From the NCBI GenBank assembly GCA_016795385.1, contig JAEUHI010000043.1, positions 186,001 through 250,000 on the forward strand: a DNA stretch of 64,000 nucleotides. The letters are read 5' to 3'. The stretch comes from Verrucomicrobiales bacterium. GTDB taxonomy: Bacteria; Verrucomicrobiota; Verrucomicrobiia; Verrucomicrobiales; DEV007. The translations under genes were made by a program, and so were the position numbers. The notes under the pieces were generated by a model. That model did no database searches. It was not told where the DNA came from and saw only the letters and a list, made by a program, of their open reading frames with translations. Below, piece by piece: positions 36,808-45,378 of this stretch (its first letter is position 1; each line of letters begins with the position of its first letter).

Positions 36808-37243
36808 CCGTTGCTCCTGCGAGGGTGACTCCACGGATACCCGCCTCGGCGCAGGCGTTCAGGACATCGACAAGACGCTGGTGCGGCACGGTATCGTGCG
36901 GCGCGAGGGTGACGAGCGCCTCGGTCTTCGCGTTTTCGGCGGAGAGGCGGAACCTCGTCAGGACGGCCCGCAGCTCGGGGAGGCTCGTGCTGGCGGGTTC
37001 GTCGAGATTCTGCTCGTTCAGCACGACCTGCCCCGAGGGCTCGATGATGACCCGCGCCTCGTCCGGGATATCGACGATCTCTTCCTGCGAGACCTGGCCG
37101 GGCAGGCCCATCGGGATATCGCGCTCGGGTTTCACCGGCTTCGCCGAGACCATGAAAAAGACGAGGAGGAGGAAGACCATGTCGATCATGGGCGTCATCT
37201 GCATCTCCACGGTGGAGGAGCGGCGCTGTTTCCTGCGTCTCAT
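36800..37243 (-). CDS. exbD: ExbD/TolR-family biopolymer transport protein (second copy)
   Basis: 147 residues. The cytoplasmic basic start and MTPMIDMVFLLLVFFMVSAK helix carry the conserved membrane Asp that couples proton flow. The periplasmic domain (ARVIIEPSGQVVLNEQNLDE to HQRLVDVLNACAEAGIRGVT) has the TolR fold pattern. It is the second ExbD in tandem, 93 bp after the first; the gap contains a 22-bp tandem repeat. Two different ExbD subunits beside one ExbB are common in Planctomycetes and Verrucomicrobiota. Confidence 0.92.
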   Translation of the reverse strand: MRRRKQRRSSTVEMQMTPMIDMVFLLLVFFMVSAKPVKPERDIPMGLPGQVSQEEIVDIPDEARVIIEPSGQVVLNEQNLDEPASTSLPELRAVLTRFRLSAENAKTEALVTLAPHDTVPHQRLVDVLNACAEAGIRGVTLAGATDE

Positions 37244-37250
37244 CGGACTG

Positions 37251-37330
37251 AAGAGGGTCGGGTCGGTCGGTTAAGAGGGTCGGGTCGGTCGGTTAAGAGG
37301 GTCGGGTCGGTCGGTGAAGAGGGTAGGGTC
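37251..37330. repeat. 22-bp tandem repeat, three copies plus part of a fourth
   Basis: Units start at 37251, 37273 and 37295 and are nearly identical; each opens AAGAGGGTCGGGTCGGTCGG. A degraded partial fourth unit follows at 37317. Each unit itself contains GGGTC/GGTC sub-repeats. The array fills the space between the two exbD genes. It is a plausible slippage product, and its effect on translation of the downstream exbD is unknown. Confidence 0.9.
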
Positions 37331-37336
37331 CGGGGT

Positions 37337-37744
37337 TCAGTTTTCGTGGACGCCGAAGATCAGGTCGATCGCGCCGACTTCGGTGGCCATCTCGACGAAT
37401 TCGCGGATCTTTTTCGTCGGCGTCTTCTGGTCGGCGCGCAGGTAGATCTGCAGCGGAGGAAAATCGCGGAATTTCACGCGGAGGTGGGCGAGCACTTCGT
37501 CCTTCGACGCGGCGCGGTCGCCGATGTAATAATTCCCCTCGCCGTCGATGTTGATGACGTCGCGCTGTGTTTTTTCGGGAGAGGCCGCCGTCGCGGCGAT
37601 GGGCAGGCGGATCGGCACGCTCAGCTCCTGCTCGGTGATCTTCTGGGTGACCATGAAAAAGATCAGCAGCAGGAAGGTCATGTCGATCATCGGAGTGAGC
37701 TGGAAACTCACCTCGTCGAGCGACTTCTTGCGGCGGCGGATCAT
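37337..37744 (-). CDS. exbD: ExbD/TolR-family biopolymer transport protein (first copy)
   Basis: 135 residues from ATG 37744 (MIRRRKKSLDEVSFQLTPMI). The helix QLTPMIDMTFLLLIFFMVTQ contains the proton-relay Asp. The periplasmic domain includes VINIDGEGNYYIGDRAASKD and ends FGVHEN. An upstream ATG (37804) would overlap exbB and adds a Pro/Arg-rich stretch, so it is not chosen. It lies 22 bp downstream of exbB. Confidence 0.92.
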   Translation of the reverse strand: MIRRRKKSLDEVSFQLTPMIDMTFLLLIFFMVTQKITEQELSVPIRLPIAATAASPEKTQRDVINIDGEGNYYIGDRAASKDEVLAHLRVKFRDFPPLQIYLRADQKTPTKKIREFVEMATEVGAIDLIFGVHEN

Positions 37745-37766
37745 GTGGAGGGAGCGTGGCGCTTTG

Positions 37767-38570
37767 TCAGGATTCCGCCGGGGTCTCCGCGGGTTCGGCG
37801 GCACCCTGGAGACGGATCTCGCCGGAGAGGATGTCGATCGCGAAACTGGCGTGCTTTTGCACCGTGGTCATGACGCCCTGCAGCTTGTCGCGGAAGAAGA
37901 AGTAGAAGAACATCGCGGGGATCCCGACGATGAGCCCGCCCGCGGTCGTCACCATCGCGACCTTGATGCCACCGGCGAGTTCCTTGGCATCGCCGCTCGT
38001 GGTGGCGAGTTTGTCGAAGGATTCGATCATGCCCCAGACCGTGCCGAGCAGTCCGATCATGGGGGCGAGCGTCGCGAAGATGTTGAGATAATTCACCCAG
38101 ACCATCTGCCGGTGCTCTTCCTCGTCGAGCGCCTCGGCGGCGGCCTCCGTCATGCTCGCCTTGTTGGCGAGATCGCGGTCGAAGTTCACCTTCAGCAAGG
38201 CGCCGGACATGACGCGCCCGTAACTGCTCGGATGGGAGGAACAGGCGCTGTAGGCCGCCACGACATCGCGCGAGGCCATAGCCGCGTTCACCTGGTTCAC
38301 GAGCGACTGCGGCGCCATCTTGTTTTTCGTGATCTGCACGAAGCAATAGACCGCCACGGCGATGGTGCCGATGGAGCAAATCAAGAGCACATGCATGAAG
38401 CCACCGCCCTGGTGATAGAGATCAAGGGCGGAAACATCCTGTGCGACAACCCCGGCGGCGGCATCGGGGGCGGGGGCGTCCTGTGCGAAGAGCGGAGCGA
38501 CGATTCCGGCGGCGAAAACCAGCGCGGCGGCGACGAGGGAACGTGGGATCAGATTACGGATGCGGTTCAT
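37767..38570 (-). CDS. exbB: ExbB/TolQ/MotA-family proton channel protein
   Basis: 267 residues. A cleavable-looking N-terminal signal (NLIPRSLVAAALVFAAGIVA to FAQ) and a Pro/Ala-rich stretch precede three helices, the arrangement typical of ExbB in this phylum. The conserved signature LNIFATLAPMIGLLGTVWGM and the later AMVTTAGGLIVGIPAMFFYF carry the Thr/Gly residues of the proton channel. The start overlaps the preceding TPR gene as ATGA, indicating coupling. Confidence 0.94.
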   Translation of the reverse strand: MNRIRNLIPRSLVAAALVFAAGIVAPLFAQDAPAPDAAAGVVAQDVSALDLYHQGGGFMHVLLICSIGTIAVAVYCFVQITKNKMAPQSLVNQVNAAMASRDVVAAYSACSSHPSSYGRVMSGALLKVNFDRDLANKASMTEAAAEALDEEEHRQMVWVNYLNIFATLAPMIGLLGTVWGMIESFDKLATTSGDAKELAGGIKVAMVTTAGGLIVGIPAMFFYFFFRDKLQGVMTTVQKHASFAIDILSGEIRLQGAAEPAETPAES

Positions 38571-39484
38571 GGAGCAGTGGCCTTGGGATCGGTCGGAGGT
38601 GGGTTGAGCGTGGCGAGACTCTCCTTCGCTTTGGCGGCGAAAGAGGTATCGGGATAAAGTTTGAGGAGGTCTTCCCAGCGGGCCTTGGCCTCCGCGTTTT
38701 CACCTCCGAAGTGCAGGAGTTCGGCGGCATGGAAAAGGCCGCGGGCCGCGGCTTCCTCGCGCGTGGCATGGAAGAGATGCGGTTTCAAAAACTGATCGAG
38801 CGCGCGGTGGTAGAGTTCGTGACGGCGAGGGCGCACCTCTTCGTCCTCGATCCAGCGGGGATGCTCCTCCTCGAGCTCGCGCAGGGCGCGGAAATCGGCC
38901 TGGGCGAGAAGGTGCTCGACTTCGATGAGCAAGGCAGGATCCTCGGTGTCTTTGGCAAGGAGCCGCGCCTCCGCCGTGGCGGCCTCGAGATCACCTTTGG
39001 CCAAAAGCGCCTCGAGACGACCCCGCTTTGCCGCAGCCACGTCGTCGGGCGACCACGCTTTCGCGATGAGATGATCGTAGAGCGCAAGGGCTTTCTCCGC
39101 GCCGATGGCGCCCTCCTCCCGCATCATCGCGGCTCCATAAGCCAGACCCCACGCGGCGCTGCGGGAGCGCGGCCGGTGGAGATGAGGAAACCAAAAGTCC
39201 CACCACGGTTTCAGCTCGGCCCCGGACGCGCTCGCGCGGCGTGCGAAGAGCAACTCCTCGCCCGGACGATAGCCGAACTCGATCCGCTCGACCTGGGGTG
39301 CGGCGAGCGTGCGCTTCGCCGAACCAGCCGCGCCCGCCGCTCCAGGAAGGGTCACATTCACGATCGAATCAGTAAGTTCGTCGATGCGACAAGCGAGCGT
39401 CTCACCCGTTTTCATGACGACGAGGTCCTGGGACAGCCCCGTCCCGACGGCCAGCAACAAGAATGAAGAGAGGATCGATTTCAT
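38567..39484 (-). CDS. Exported helical-repeat protein of the ExbB operon
   Basis: 305 residues with a signal peptide (MKSILSSFLLLAVGTGLSQ). The next 55 residues (DLVVMKTGETLACRIDELTD, then APQVERIEFGYRPG) form a small beta unit of a type often seen at the front of exported repeat proteins. The remainder is TPR-like helical sequence (AEKALALYDHLIAKAWSPDD, HAAELLHFGGENAEAKARWE, LKLYPDTSFAAKAKESL). It overlaps both neighbours by ATGA. Probably a periplasmic partner of the proton-driven complex; the exact function is unknown. Confidence 0.8.
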   Translation of the reverse strand: MKSILSSFLLLAVGTGLSQDLVVMKTGETLACRIDELTDSIVNVTLPGAAGAAGSAKRTLAAPQVERIEFGYRPGEELLFARRASASGAELKPWWDFWFPHLHRPRSRSAAWGLAYGAAMMREEGAIGAEKALALYDHLIAKAWSPDDVAAAKRGRLEALLAKGDLEAATAEARLLAKDTEDPALLIEVEHLLAQADFRALRELEEEHPRWIEDEEVRPRRHELYHRALDQFLKPHLFHATREEAAARGLFHAAELLHFGGENAEAKARWEDLLKLYPDTSFAAKAKESLATLNPPPTDPKATAP

Positions 39485-42348
39485 TCGCCGCCCTCCCCGT
39501 TGATTACCGGTGCCGACGCGGGAGCCGGAGGAAATTCGCGGCGCAGGATTTCGATGCGGCGTTTCGCATCCGCCACCTCGGCGAAATCGGCGAGTTCTTC
39601 CCGGGCGATCATTTCCTCATAGGTCTCGAGCGCCTCGCGCCGGAGATTCAATTGCTCGAGCGATTGGCCCCGGCCCCAATAGGCTTTCGCGTTCATCTCG
39701 CCGAACTTTCCGTAGGCCACGTAGACGCGCTCGAAATAGACGATGGCTTTCTCATGCTCCTGGTCGGCGACATGGGATTGCCCGAGTCGCAGCAGCACCT
39801 CGGCCTTGGTCGCGGCGGTGACACCCGCAGTCTCGAGGGTTTTTTCCAGCGTGGCCCGCGCCTCGTCACCTCTGCCGGCGGTGGTGAGAAGATCGGCCAT
39901 TTTCATCCGCACCTCGCCGAGATGGACCGAAGCGGCAGTCTCCCGCTCGAAGCGCTCATAGAAGGCAAGGGCTTCCTCCGTCTCGCCGCCGGCGGCGGCG
40001 ATCTCACCGAGCCCGCGGTAGATGCGGTCGCGCTCGACGGCGCGAGGATGCCATCGCCGGATCTCGGTGAACAGCTGCTTGGCGAGAAGACGATTCTCCG
40101 ACAACCACTGTGCCTCGGCCACGGCGACAGAGATGGTGGGTTCGTGGATCCGCGGATTGACCCACTTTGTGATGTCGAGCAGTTCGATGCGCGCGGCATC
40201 ACCCGCGGCAACGAGGGACAAAGCCCAGCCGGCGCGCAGGGCAAGGGTCGTCTTGCCTTGAACGCCGGCGCGGGCCTTGAGGAGGCGCAGTTTCGTCACG
40301 AGTTCTTCCCGACCCGCGGCACCGCCAGACTGATAGACCTTTGGTAAACCGGCGAGCAGATCGGTCATGGTGTGGCGATCCGGATCGTCACCAAGGTCTT
40401 CGATGGTCTTCCAATAAATGTCGCGGGCGCGGCCGAACTCATCTTCCTGGATGTGCGTCCATCCGATCCAGTAAACGGCCTCGGGGAGGCGGCCGCTCGC
40501 AGGATGATCGGCGACGAACTTGGCAAAGTGTTCACGCATCGCCGGGAGGTCCTCCAACAGTTTCAGGGCGTTGCCTTTCTTGAACCAAGCATCTTCGAAG
40601 AACCGTCCCGACTCAGGCCTCACGCGCTCGTAGGCGGCGAATCCTTCATCGTTTTTTCCTTCGGAGAAATACGCATCGCCCAGCAAGAGATTCGCCTCGT
40701 CGGTGAGCGGATCGCCTGGATAGGCGTCGTTGAAGGCCTCGAGCTTTTCGATGGCTCCGGGATAATCCGCGAGCGAGAAGGTGCAGACGGCGATGCGGAA
40801 GGTGGCTTCCTTGCGATACTTGGCGGACTTGTGGCGTTTCAGGTAGCCCTCGAGATGCGAGCGCGCCTCCTCGTAAAGAGCGGAGAAGGAATAGGCCATG
40901 CCGGACCAGTAGTCGGCATCCTCGACCAGATCGGAGTCGGGATACTGCCGTTGCACCTGGTCGAATTGATAGAGCGCGCCTTCGTTGTCGTCCTGCTGCA
41001 GGTAAAGGAAGCCCTGCATGAACATCGCCTTGCCCGCGAAAGGATCCTTGGGGAAACGCTCGACCAGTTCTCCATACGCGAGCTGGGCGGCGCCGTGATC
41101 GAAATTCTCGCGCAGGGCTTCGGCCTTGAGGAAGAGCACGGTCGCCAGCGATTTCCCTTCGTCTCCGAAGACTTCTTCGTAGCGCTCGGCGGCGGCGACC
41201 GCCCGCGTCCAATGTTTTGTCTCCATCCAGCACTGGATCTGCGCGAGCGTGGCGCTCTCGACGAGAGGATCAGGCGGCATCGAGGCGAGCATGTCCTCGA
41301 GAATGAGCGCCGACTCGCGATAGCGGCCCAGCCCCTGATAGGCCATCGCGAGGCGCAGGCGCAGGGCGGAGTCGAAATTTTCCGTCTTGGCGAAATTCTC
41401 CAGCTCGCGCTCGACGCGTCCGAGGATGGCCCGCAACTGGAAGACGGTGCCCTGGGTGTTCGACCGCGCCTCGAGCATCGCGATACGCTCGCCGATCTCC
41501 GCGATTTTCTGGTTTTGATAGTCGATGAGCCGTTGCCGCGGCCAGATCCGCTGGAGACAGGTGATGGCGTCGTGATAACGCTTCTCGTCGAGGAAAGTCG
41601 CGCCGAGCTGGAGGGCGAGGCTCTGAAAGCTGATCACCTGCGTCATGCTGCCGAGGTTCGCATGCTCGCGCCGGATCACGGCGAGAGCATGGTCGTGTTG
41701 TCCCGCGACGAGGCGGCAATGCAGCTCGAGGACGACGGCCCGGCTCGCCGCCTCGGGAGAAGCCTCCCGCACCTGGGGCAACTGCGATTCGAGAAAGTCG
41801 GCCGCTTCCGCGGGAAAGTCCTGCTGCAGGTAGAGCGTCGCGAAGAGGAGGAGCGCTTCATAGCGTTTGAAGGCGTTGTGCGTCTCGTCGCTCCAGTATT
41901 CACCGAAGGCACGCTGCGCCCCGACGAGTTCGCCGGTCGTCATCAGACAGATGCCCCGCCAGAATCTCAACTCGTCGGAGAGGGGCTTCTCGATTTTCGG
42001 ATCGAGGAGCGATTCATCGATCCATTTCAACGCTTCGTCGAATTTCTTCAGCCCCACCTTGCTGATCGCCACGAGAGGGCGGTGGAGACGGGCCGCTTCC
42101 TTCGCCTCCTCGGCGGCTCCGTAATCGAGGATGAATTTCTCCAGTGCGGTCTCGGCCCCCGCGAAATCGTTCGCGGCGAAGGCGGCGCGTCCCCGCTCCA
42201 GCAATTGCACCGGGCCATCGGTTTCGACGGTCGCCGGGTTTGCCTCCACCGGTGGGGCGGCTGGCGCGGGCTTGGGGTCCTCCTGCCCCCAAAGCCCCGC
42301 CGCCGCAAAGAGCGGTGCCATACGGAAAATGAATCGGGGGCGGGTCAT
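39481..42348 (-). CDS. Large exported TPR protein
   Basis: 955 residues. After a short signal (MAPLFAAAGLWGQ region) and a Pro/Ala segment, nearly the whole chain is tetratricopeptide repeats. Clear examples are AQLAYGELVERFPKDPFAGK, ALYQFDQVQRQYPDSDLVED, AIEKLEAFNDAYPGDPLTDE and EALETYEEMIAREELADFAE. The YPxD spacing resembles the BamD/YbgF class of periplasmic TPR scaffolds. First gene of the six-gene operon, coupled to the next by ATGA. I infer a scaffold for envelope protein assembly; no enzymatic motif is seen. Confidence 0.87.
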   Translation of the reverse strand: MTRPRFIFRMAPLFAAAGLWGQEDPKPAPAAPPVEANPATVETDGPVQLLERGRAAFAANDFAGAETALEKFILDYGAAEEAKEAARLHRPLVAISKVGLKKFDEALKWIDESLLDPKIEKPLSDELRFWRGICLMTTGELVGAQRAFGEYWSDETHNAFKRYEALLLFATLYLQQDFPAEAADFLESQLPQVREASPEAASRAVVLELHCRLVAGQHDHALAVIRREHANLGSMTQVISFQSLALQLGATFLDEKRYHDAITCLQRIWPRQRLIDYQNQKIAEIGERIAMLEARSNTQGTVFQLRAILGRVERELENFAKTENFDSALRLRLAMAYQGLGRYRESALILEDMLASMPPDPLVESATLAQIQCWMETKHWTRAVAAAERYEEVFGDEGKSLATVLFLKAEALRENFDHGAAQLAYGELVERFPKDPFAGKAMFMQGFLYLQQDDNEGALYQFDQVQRQYPDSDLVEDADYWSGMAYSFSALYEEARSHLEGYLKRHKSAKYRKEATFRIAVCTFSLADYPGAIEKLEAFNDAYPGDPLTDEANLLLGDAYFSEGKNDEGFAAYERVRPESGRFFEDAWFKKGNALKLLEDLPAMREHFAKFVADHPASGRLPEAVYWIGWTHIQEDEFGRARDIYWKTIEDLGDDPDRHTMTDLLAGLPKVYQSGGAAGREELVTKLRLLKARAGVQGKTTLALRAGWALSLVAAGDAARIELLDITKWVNPRIHEPTISVAVAEAQWLSENRLLAKQLFTEIRRWHPRAVERDRIYRGLGEIAAAGGETEEALAFYERFERETAASVHLGEVRMKMADLLTTAGRGDEARATLEKTLETAGVTAATKAEVLLRLGQSHVADQEHEKAIVYFERVYVAYGKFGEMNAKAYWGRGQSLEQLNLRREALETYEEMIAREELADFAEVADAKRRIEILRREFPPAPASAPVINGEGGE

Positions 42349-42440
42349 CGGGAGCCGGGACTAGCAAGGAACCGGCCGAATCAAGACAGAAAATAGCGAC
42401 CCACGTCAAACCGAAACCCACAAAATGACCGAATTGGCAC

Positions 42441-43289
42441 TTAAACGGTCGGTTCCATCGTCCCGGGGCCTTCTCCATCCACCAAATCACGCCAGCGTCC
42501 CACGTATTCGCCCGGACGATGCGCCTCATGCACCGAAAACAGGTAGACACGCCCACCGAGCACCTCGTAGAAGCCGTTCTGGCAAAAACGACGGGCCAGG
42601 AGGAGCGCCTCGGCCCGGTTGCAGACGATTCCATATCCCGGCTCGATGTGGGAGAAATCGGGGCTGCCGCCGGCGACGGGAAAATGCTCGAATTCAAGTC
42701 GCTCCAGTTCCGCCCGCAGATGGGCGTCCGCCACCTCATTCACCTCGTCGGCGACCACCACCCCCTCGGGATTGTGGGCCGTGATGATGCGAAACTCCGG
42801 CGGCACGTCATCCTCCGGGCCTTTGAACCGCACCTGCCGGTATTCATCGGGTAAATCGAGATGATGCCGCACGGGAGGCAGCTCCTCCCGAAGTCCTTTG
42901 GCAAAATAATGCCTCACCGATGGGCGCCGGATGTATCGCAGCAGTTCGATCCGCTCGCTCCGCCGCCACATTGCGAAGAGGAACCACGGAATCGCCACGA
43001 GACTGAAGATCACCATCACCCCGCCCCATAGCAGACGCAGCCGAGGCGTGAGGCGCCGGGTCACCAGCACCCAGACGAAATAGACCGGCCACTGGAAGAC
43101 GAGGGCATGGAATCCCGCCCTCGTCACCGTGAGGAAACGATCCCCCGACTCCGGGATCTCCTCGCCGTGATAGGAGGCGGGCAGGGCATACGCACAGAGC
43201 CATCCCACGGCAATGAGATACGCGAAGGGAAGGAACAATGCCGGCACCGCGGCCAATCCATACCCCAGATGCCGCAAAATCGGATTCAT
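42441..43289 (-). CDS. Membrane protein with C-terminal DUF3293-like domain
   Basis: 282 residues. The first 115 residues hold four predicted helices (GYGLAAVPALFLPFAYLIAV, FQWPVYFVWVLVTRRL, LWGGVMVIFSLVAIPWFLFA). The soluble half contains FRIITAHNPEGVVVADEVNE, FPVAGGSPDFSHIEPGYGIV and ALLLARRFCQNGFYEVLGGR, the recognisable features of DUF3293 proteins, which are normally stand-alone and cytosolic. Their function is unknown. It stands alone between the TPR operon (92-bp gap) and the sugar isomerase-like gene. Confidence 0.72.
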   Translation of the reverse strand: MNPILRHLGYGLAAVPALFLPFAYLIAVGWLCAYALPASYHGEEIPESGDRFLTVTRAGFHALVFQWPVYFVWVLVTRRLTPRLRLLWGGVMVIFSLVAIPWFLFAMWRRSERIELLRYIRRPSVRHYFAKGLREELPPVRHHLDLPDEYRQVRFKGPEDDVPPEFRIITAHNPEGVVVADEVNEVADAHLRAELERLEFEHFPVAGGSPDFSHIEPGYGIVCNRAEALLLARRFCQNGFYEVLGGRVYLFSVHEAHRPGEYVGRWRDLVDGEGPGTMEPTV

Positions 43290-43313
43290 GGTTCCCGAGC
43301 CGCCGGAGCCATC

Positions 43314-44252
43314 CTAGGCGCACCACTTGAGCAACTTCTCCAGCAAGGGAGGCACGTGTTCGTAAGGATCCTTTTCCTCTTCGTATTCGAGGATCACGTA
43401 TCCCTCGTAGCCGGTGTCCTTGAGAATCTTCACGACCCGCTCAAGGTCGGCCGGCGCCTTCTCTTTGCCCTCCTTGCCCACCTTGATCTCGGTCTTGAGC
43501 TGCACGTTCATCGCGTATGGCGACGATGCGGCGATCTCGGCATAGACGTCGTCAGCGATGAAATTCCCGCTATCGAGATTCACACAGACCCAGGGACTGT
43601 CGACCGCCCGCACGATCCGGAGCAACCTCGCCGCAGTGGTGATGCTGTCGTGATTCTCGATCCCGAGGTAAACTTTCTTCTCCGCCGCATAAACCGCTGT
43701 CTCGGTCAGTGCATCGATGGCATTCTGTTCCGCCTCCTCCCCACTGACACCCTTCGGATGGGCACCGGCAAAAACCCGGATGTGGGGAGCGCCCATCATC
43801 GCCGCGTGGTCGATCCATTGCTTCACATGCTCGATCTGACCGGGACGCTCCGGCGCGTCCTTCGGATGGGAAAAATTGTTCCCCACCGCCGTCCCCGAAA
43901 TCGCGATGCCGAGCTTTGCGGCGATCTCCCGGCATTCGGTGAAGGTCGCCTCGCCCGCATCAGGTGCGAAAAAGTAGCTCGTCAACTCCGCCCCCTTCAA
44001 TCCCTGGCTGGCGCAGTATTGGAGAAACTTCGGCATGTCCATGGCCCGATCCCCCGGTTCGAACTTCGGGTTCTTCTTGCCCCGCGACCATTCGAACTGA
44101 TTGCGGAACGAATACGCCGCCAGCCCGACCTGCAGGCCTTTGCCGGATCGGGGATACGGATCCTTCACCGCAAAGAGGGTCGAGGCGGGAACAAGACCAA
44201 AGCCAAGGGCACCGGTCATCCAATTACGTCGGGTCATCTGCATGCCCGGCAC
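43314..44252 (-). CDS. Exported TIM-barrel sugar phosphate isomerase/epimerase-like protein
   Basis: 312 residues with a twin-arginine-type leader (TRRNWMTGALGFGLVPASTL). The barrel has xylose-isomerase-like strands: GLAAYSFRNQFEWSRGK, KGAELTSYFF, VYLGIENHDSITT (metal Glu), VCVNLDSGNF (metal Asp) and the terminal YVILEYEEE (metal Glu). Periplasmic members are abundant in Verrucomicrobiota and act on keto sugars or inositol derivatives, but the substrate here cannot be assigned. It lies 71 bp downstream of galE on the same strand. Confidence 0.85.
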   Translation of the reverse strand: MPGMQMTRRNWMTGALGFGLVPASTLFAVKDPYPRSGKGLQVGLAAYSFRNQFEWSRGKKNPKFEPGDRAMDMPKFLQYCASQGLKGAELTSYFFAPDAGEATFTECREIAAKLGIAISGTAVGNNFSHPKDAPERPGQIEHVKQWIDHAAMMGAPHIRVFAGAHPKGVSGEEAEQNAIDALTETAVYAAEKKVYLGIENHDSITTAARLLRIVRAVDSPWVCVNLDSGNFIADDVYAEIAASSPYAMNVQLKTEIKVGKEGKEKAPADLERVVKILKDTGYEGYVILEYEEEKDPYEHVPPLLEKLLKWCA

Positions 44253-44323
44253 TCTAGGACGGATTGACCGGATCGGGAAAGCCGAAAATCACCGGATGAA
44301 AGGGAGGTTTGCCCGCCCCCTCC

Positions 44324-45304
44324 TCAGTCAGCATAGCCCTCCGGATGGGCCACGTGCCAATCCCACGCGCTTTTTACGATGGAGCGCAGATCGGCATATT
44401 TCGGCTGCCATCCGAGTTCCTCGCGGATGCGGGTGCTGTCGGCGATCAAGGTAGCCGGATCCCCCGCGCGGCGGGGCGCGATCTCGGCGGTGACCTCGCG
44501 ACCACTCACCTCGCGTACCGTTTCGACGACTTCCTTCACGCTGAATCCATTGCCATTGCCGAGATTGTAATGGAGCACCTCGCGCTCGTGCAGTGCCTCG
44601 AGGGCGAGCAAATGCGCCGAGGCAAGGTCCTCGACGTGAATGTAATCCCGCACACAGGTGCCGTCCGGCGTCGGATAGTCATCGCCGAAGATCTTGATCG
44701 AAGCCCGCTGCCCCAGCGCCACCTGGATGACGAGCGGGATCAGGTGCGTCTCGGGATCGTGGTCCTCGCCTTTCGTCGGGGTGCATCCGGAGGCGTTGAA
44801 ATAACGCAGGCACGCATATCGAAGGCCTTTCGTCCGATGTGCCCAGTGAAGAATGCGCTCGACGAAATATTTCGACTCGCCGTAGGGGCTCCCCGGCACG
44901 ATGCGCTCGTCAGGAGCAATCGGGATGCGGACCGGATCGTCGAAAAGGTTCGCAGTGGAGGAGAAAATGAATCGTTTCACCCCATGATCCACGGCCGAGG
45001 AGATCAGGTTCACCGCATTCCCGACGCTCTCGCCGAGGTATTTGAAGGGATTCTCCACCGACTCGCCGACGAGCGTGTAGGCCGCGAAATGCATGATGGA
45101 GTCAGGCGCCACTTCCCCCATCACTCGATCCACCGCCGCCCGATCCTTCAAGTCTGCTTCGAAAAAAGCGGCGGCGGGATTCACCGCGGCGCGGTGACCC
45201 TGATACAGATTGTCGAGCACCGCGACTTCGTGCCCGGCAGCGAGCAGGGCATCGACGGCGACACTTCCGATGTATCCGGCTCCGCCGGTGACGAGGACTT
45301 TCAT
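44324..45304 (-). CDS. galE: UDP-glucose 4-epimerase
   Basis: Interconverts UDP-glucose and UDP-galactose. 326 residues. [20 protein letters not shown] is the NAD site, and [29 protein letters not shown] and [13 protein letters not shown] (Tyr and Lys of the catalytic triad) are as in Gal[20 protein letters not shown] is a strong GalE marker. It is divergent from the Gfo/Idh/MocA gene across 74 bp, which contain no obvious operator. Confidence 0.94.
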   Translation of the reverse strand: MKVLVTGGAGYIGSVAVDALLAAGHEVAVLDNLYQGHRAAVNPAAAFFEADLKDRAAVDRVMGEVAPDSIMHFAAYTLVGESVENPFKYLGESVGNAVNLISSAVDHGVKRFIFSSTANLFDDPVRIPIAPDERIVPGSPYGESKYFVERILHWAHRTKGLRYACLRYFNASGCTPTKGEDHDPETHLIPLVIQVALGQRASIKIFGDDYPTPDGTCVRDYIHVEDLASAHLLALEALHEREVLHYNLGNGNGFSVKEVVETVREVSGREVTAEIAPRRAGDPATLIADSTRIREELGWQPKYADLRSIVKSAWDWHVAHPEGYAD

Positions 45305-45378
45305 GGGGAATTAATTGCGGGCAGAAACATCCGGCAAGGATAGGTGCCGCGCAAACGAATCGTGCTATCCTTCGCCGC

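Noticed and set aside
37251..37330. Tandem repeat considered as a CRISPR fragment
   Set aside because: Units are directly adjacent with no spacers and no cas genes are present.
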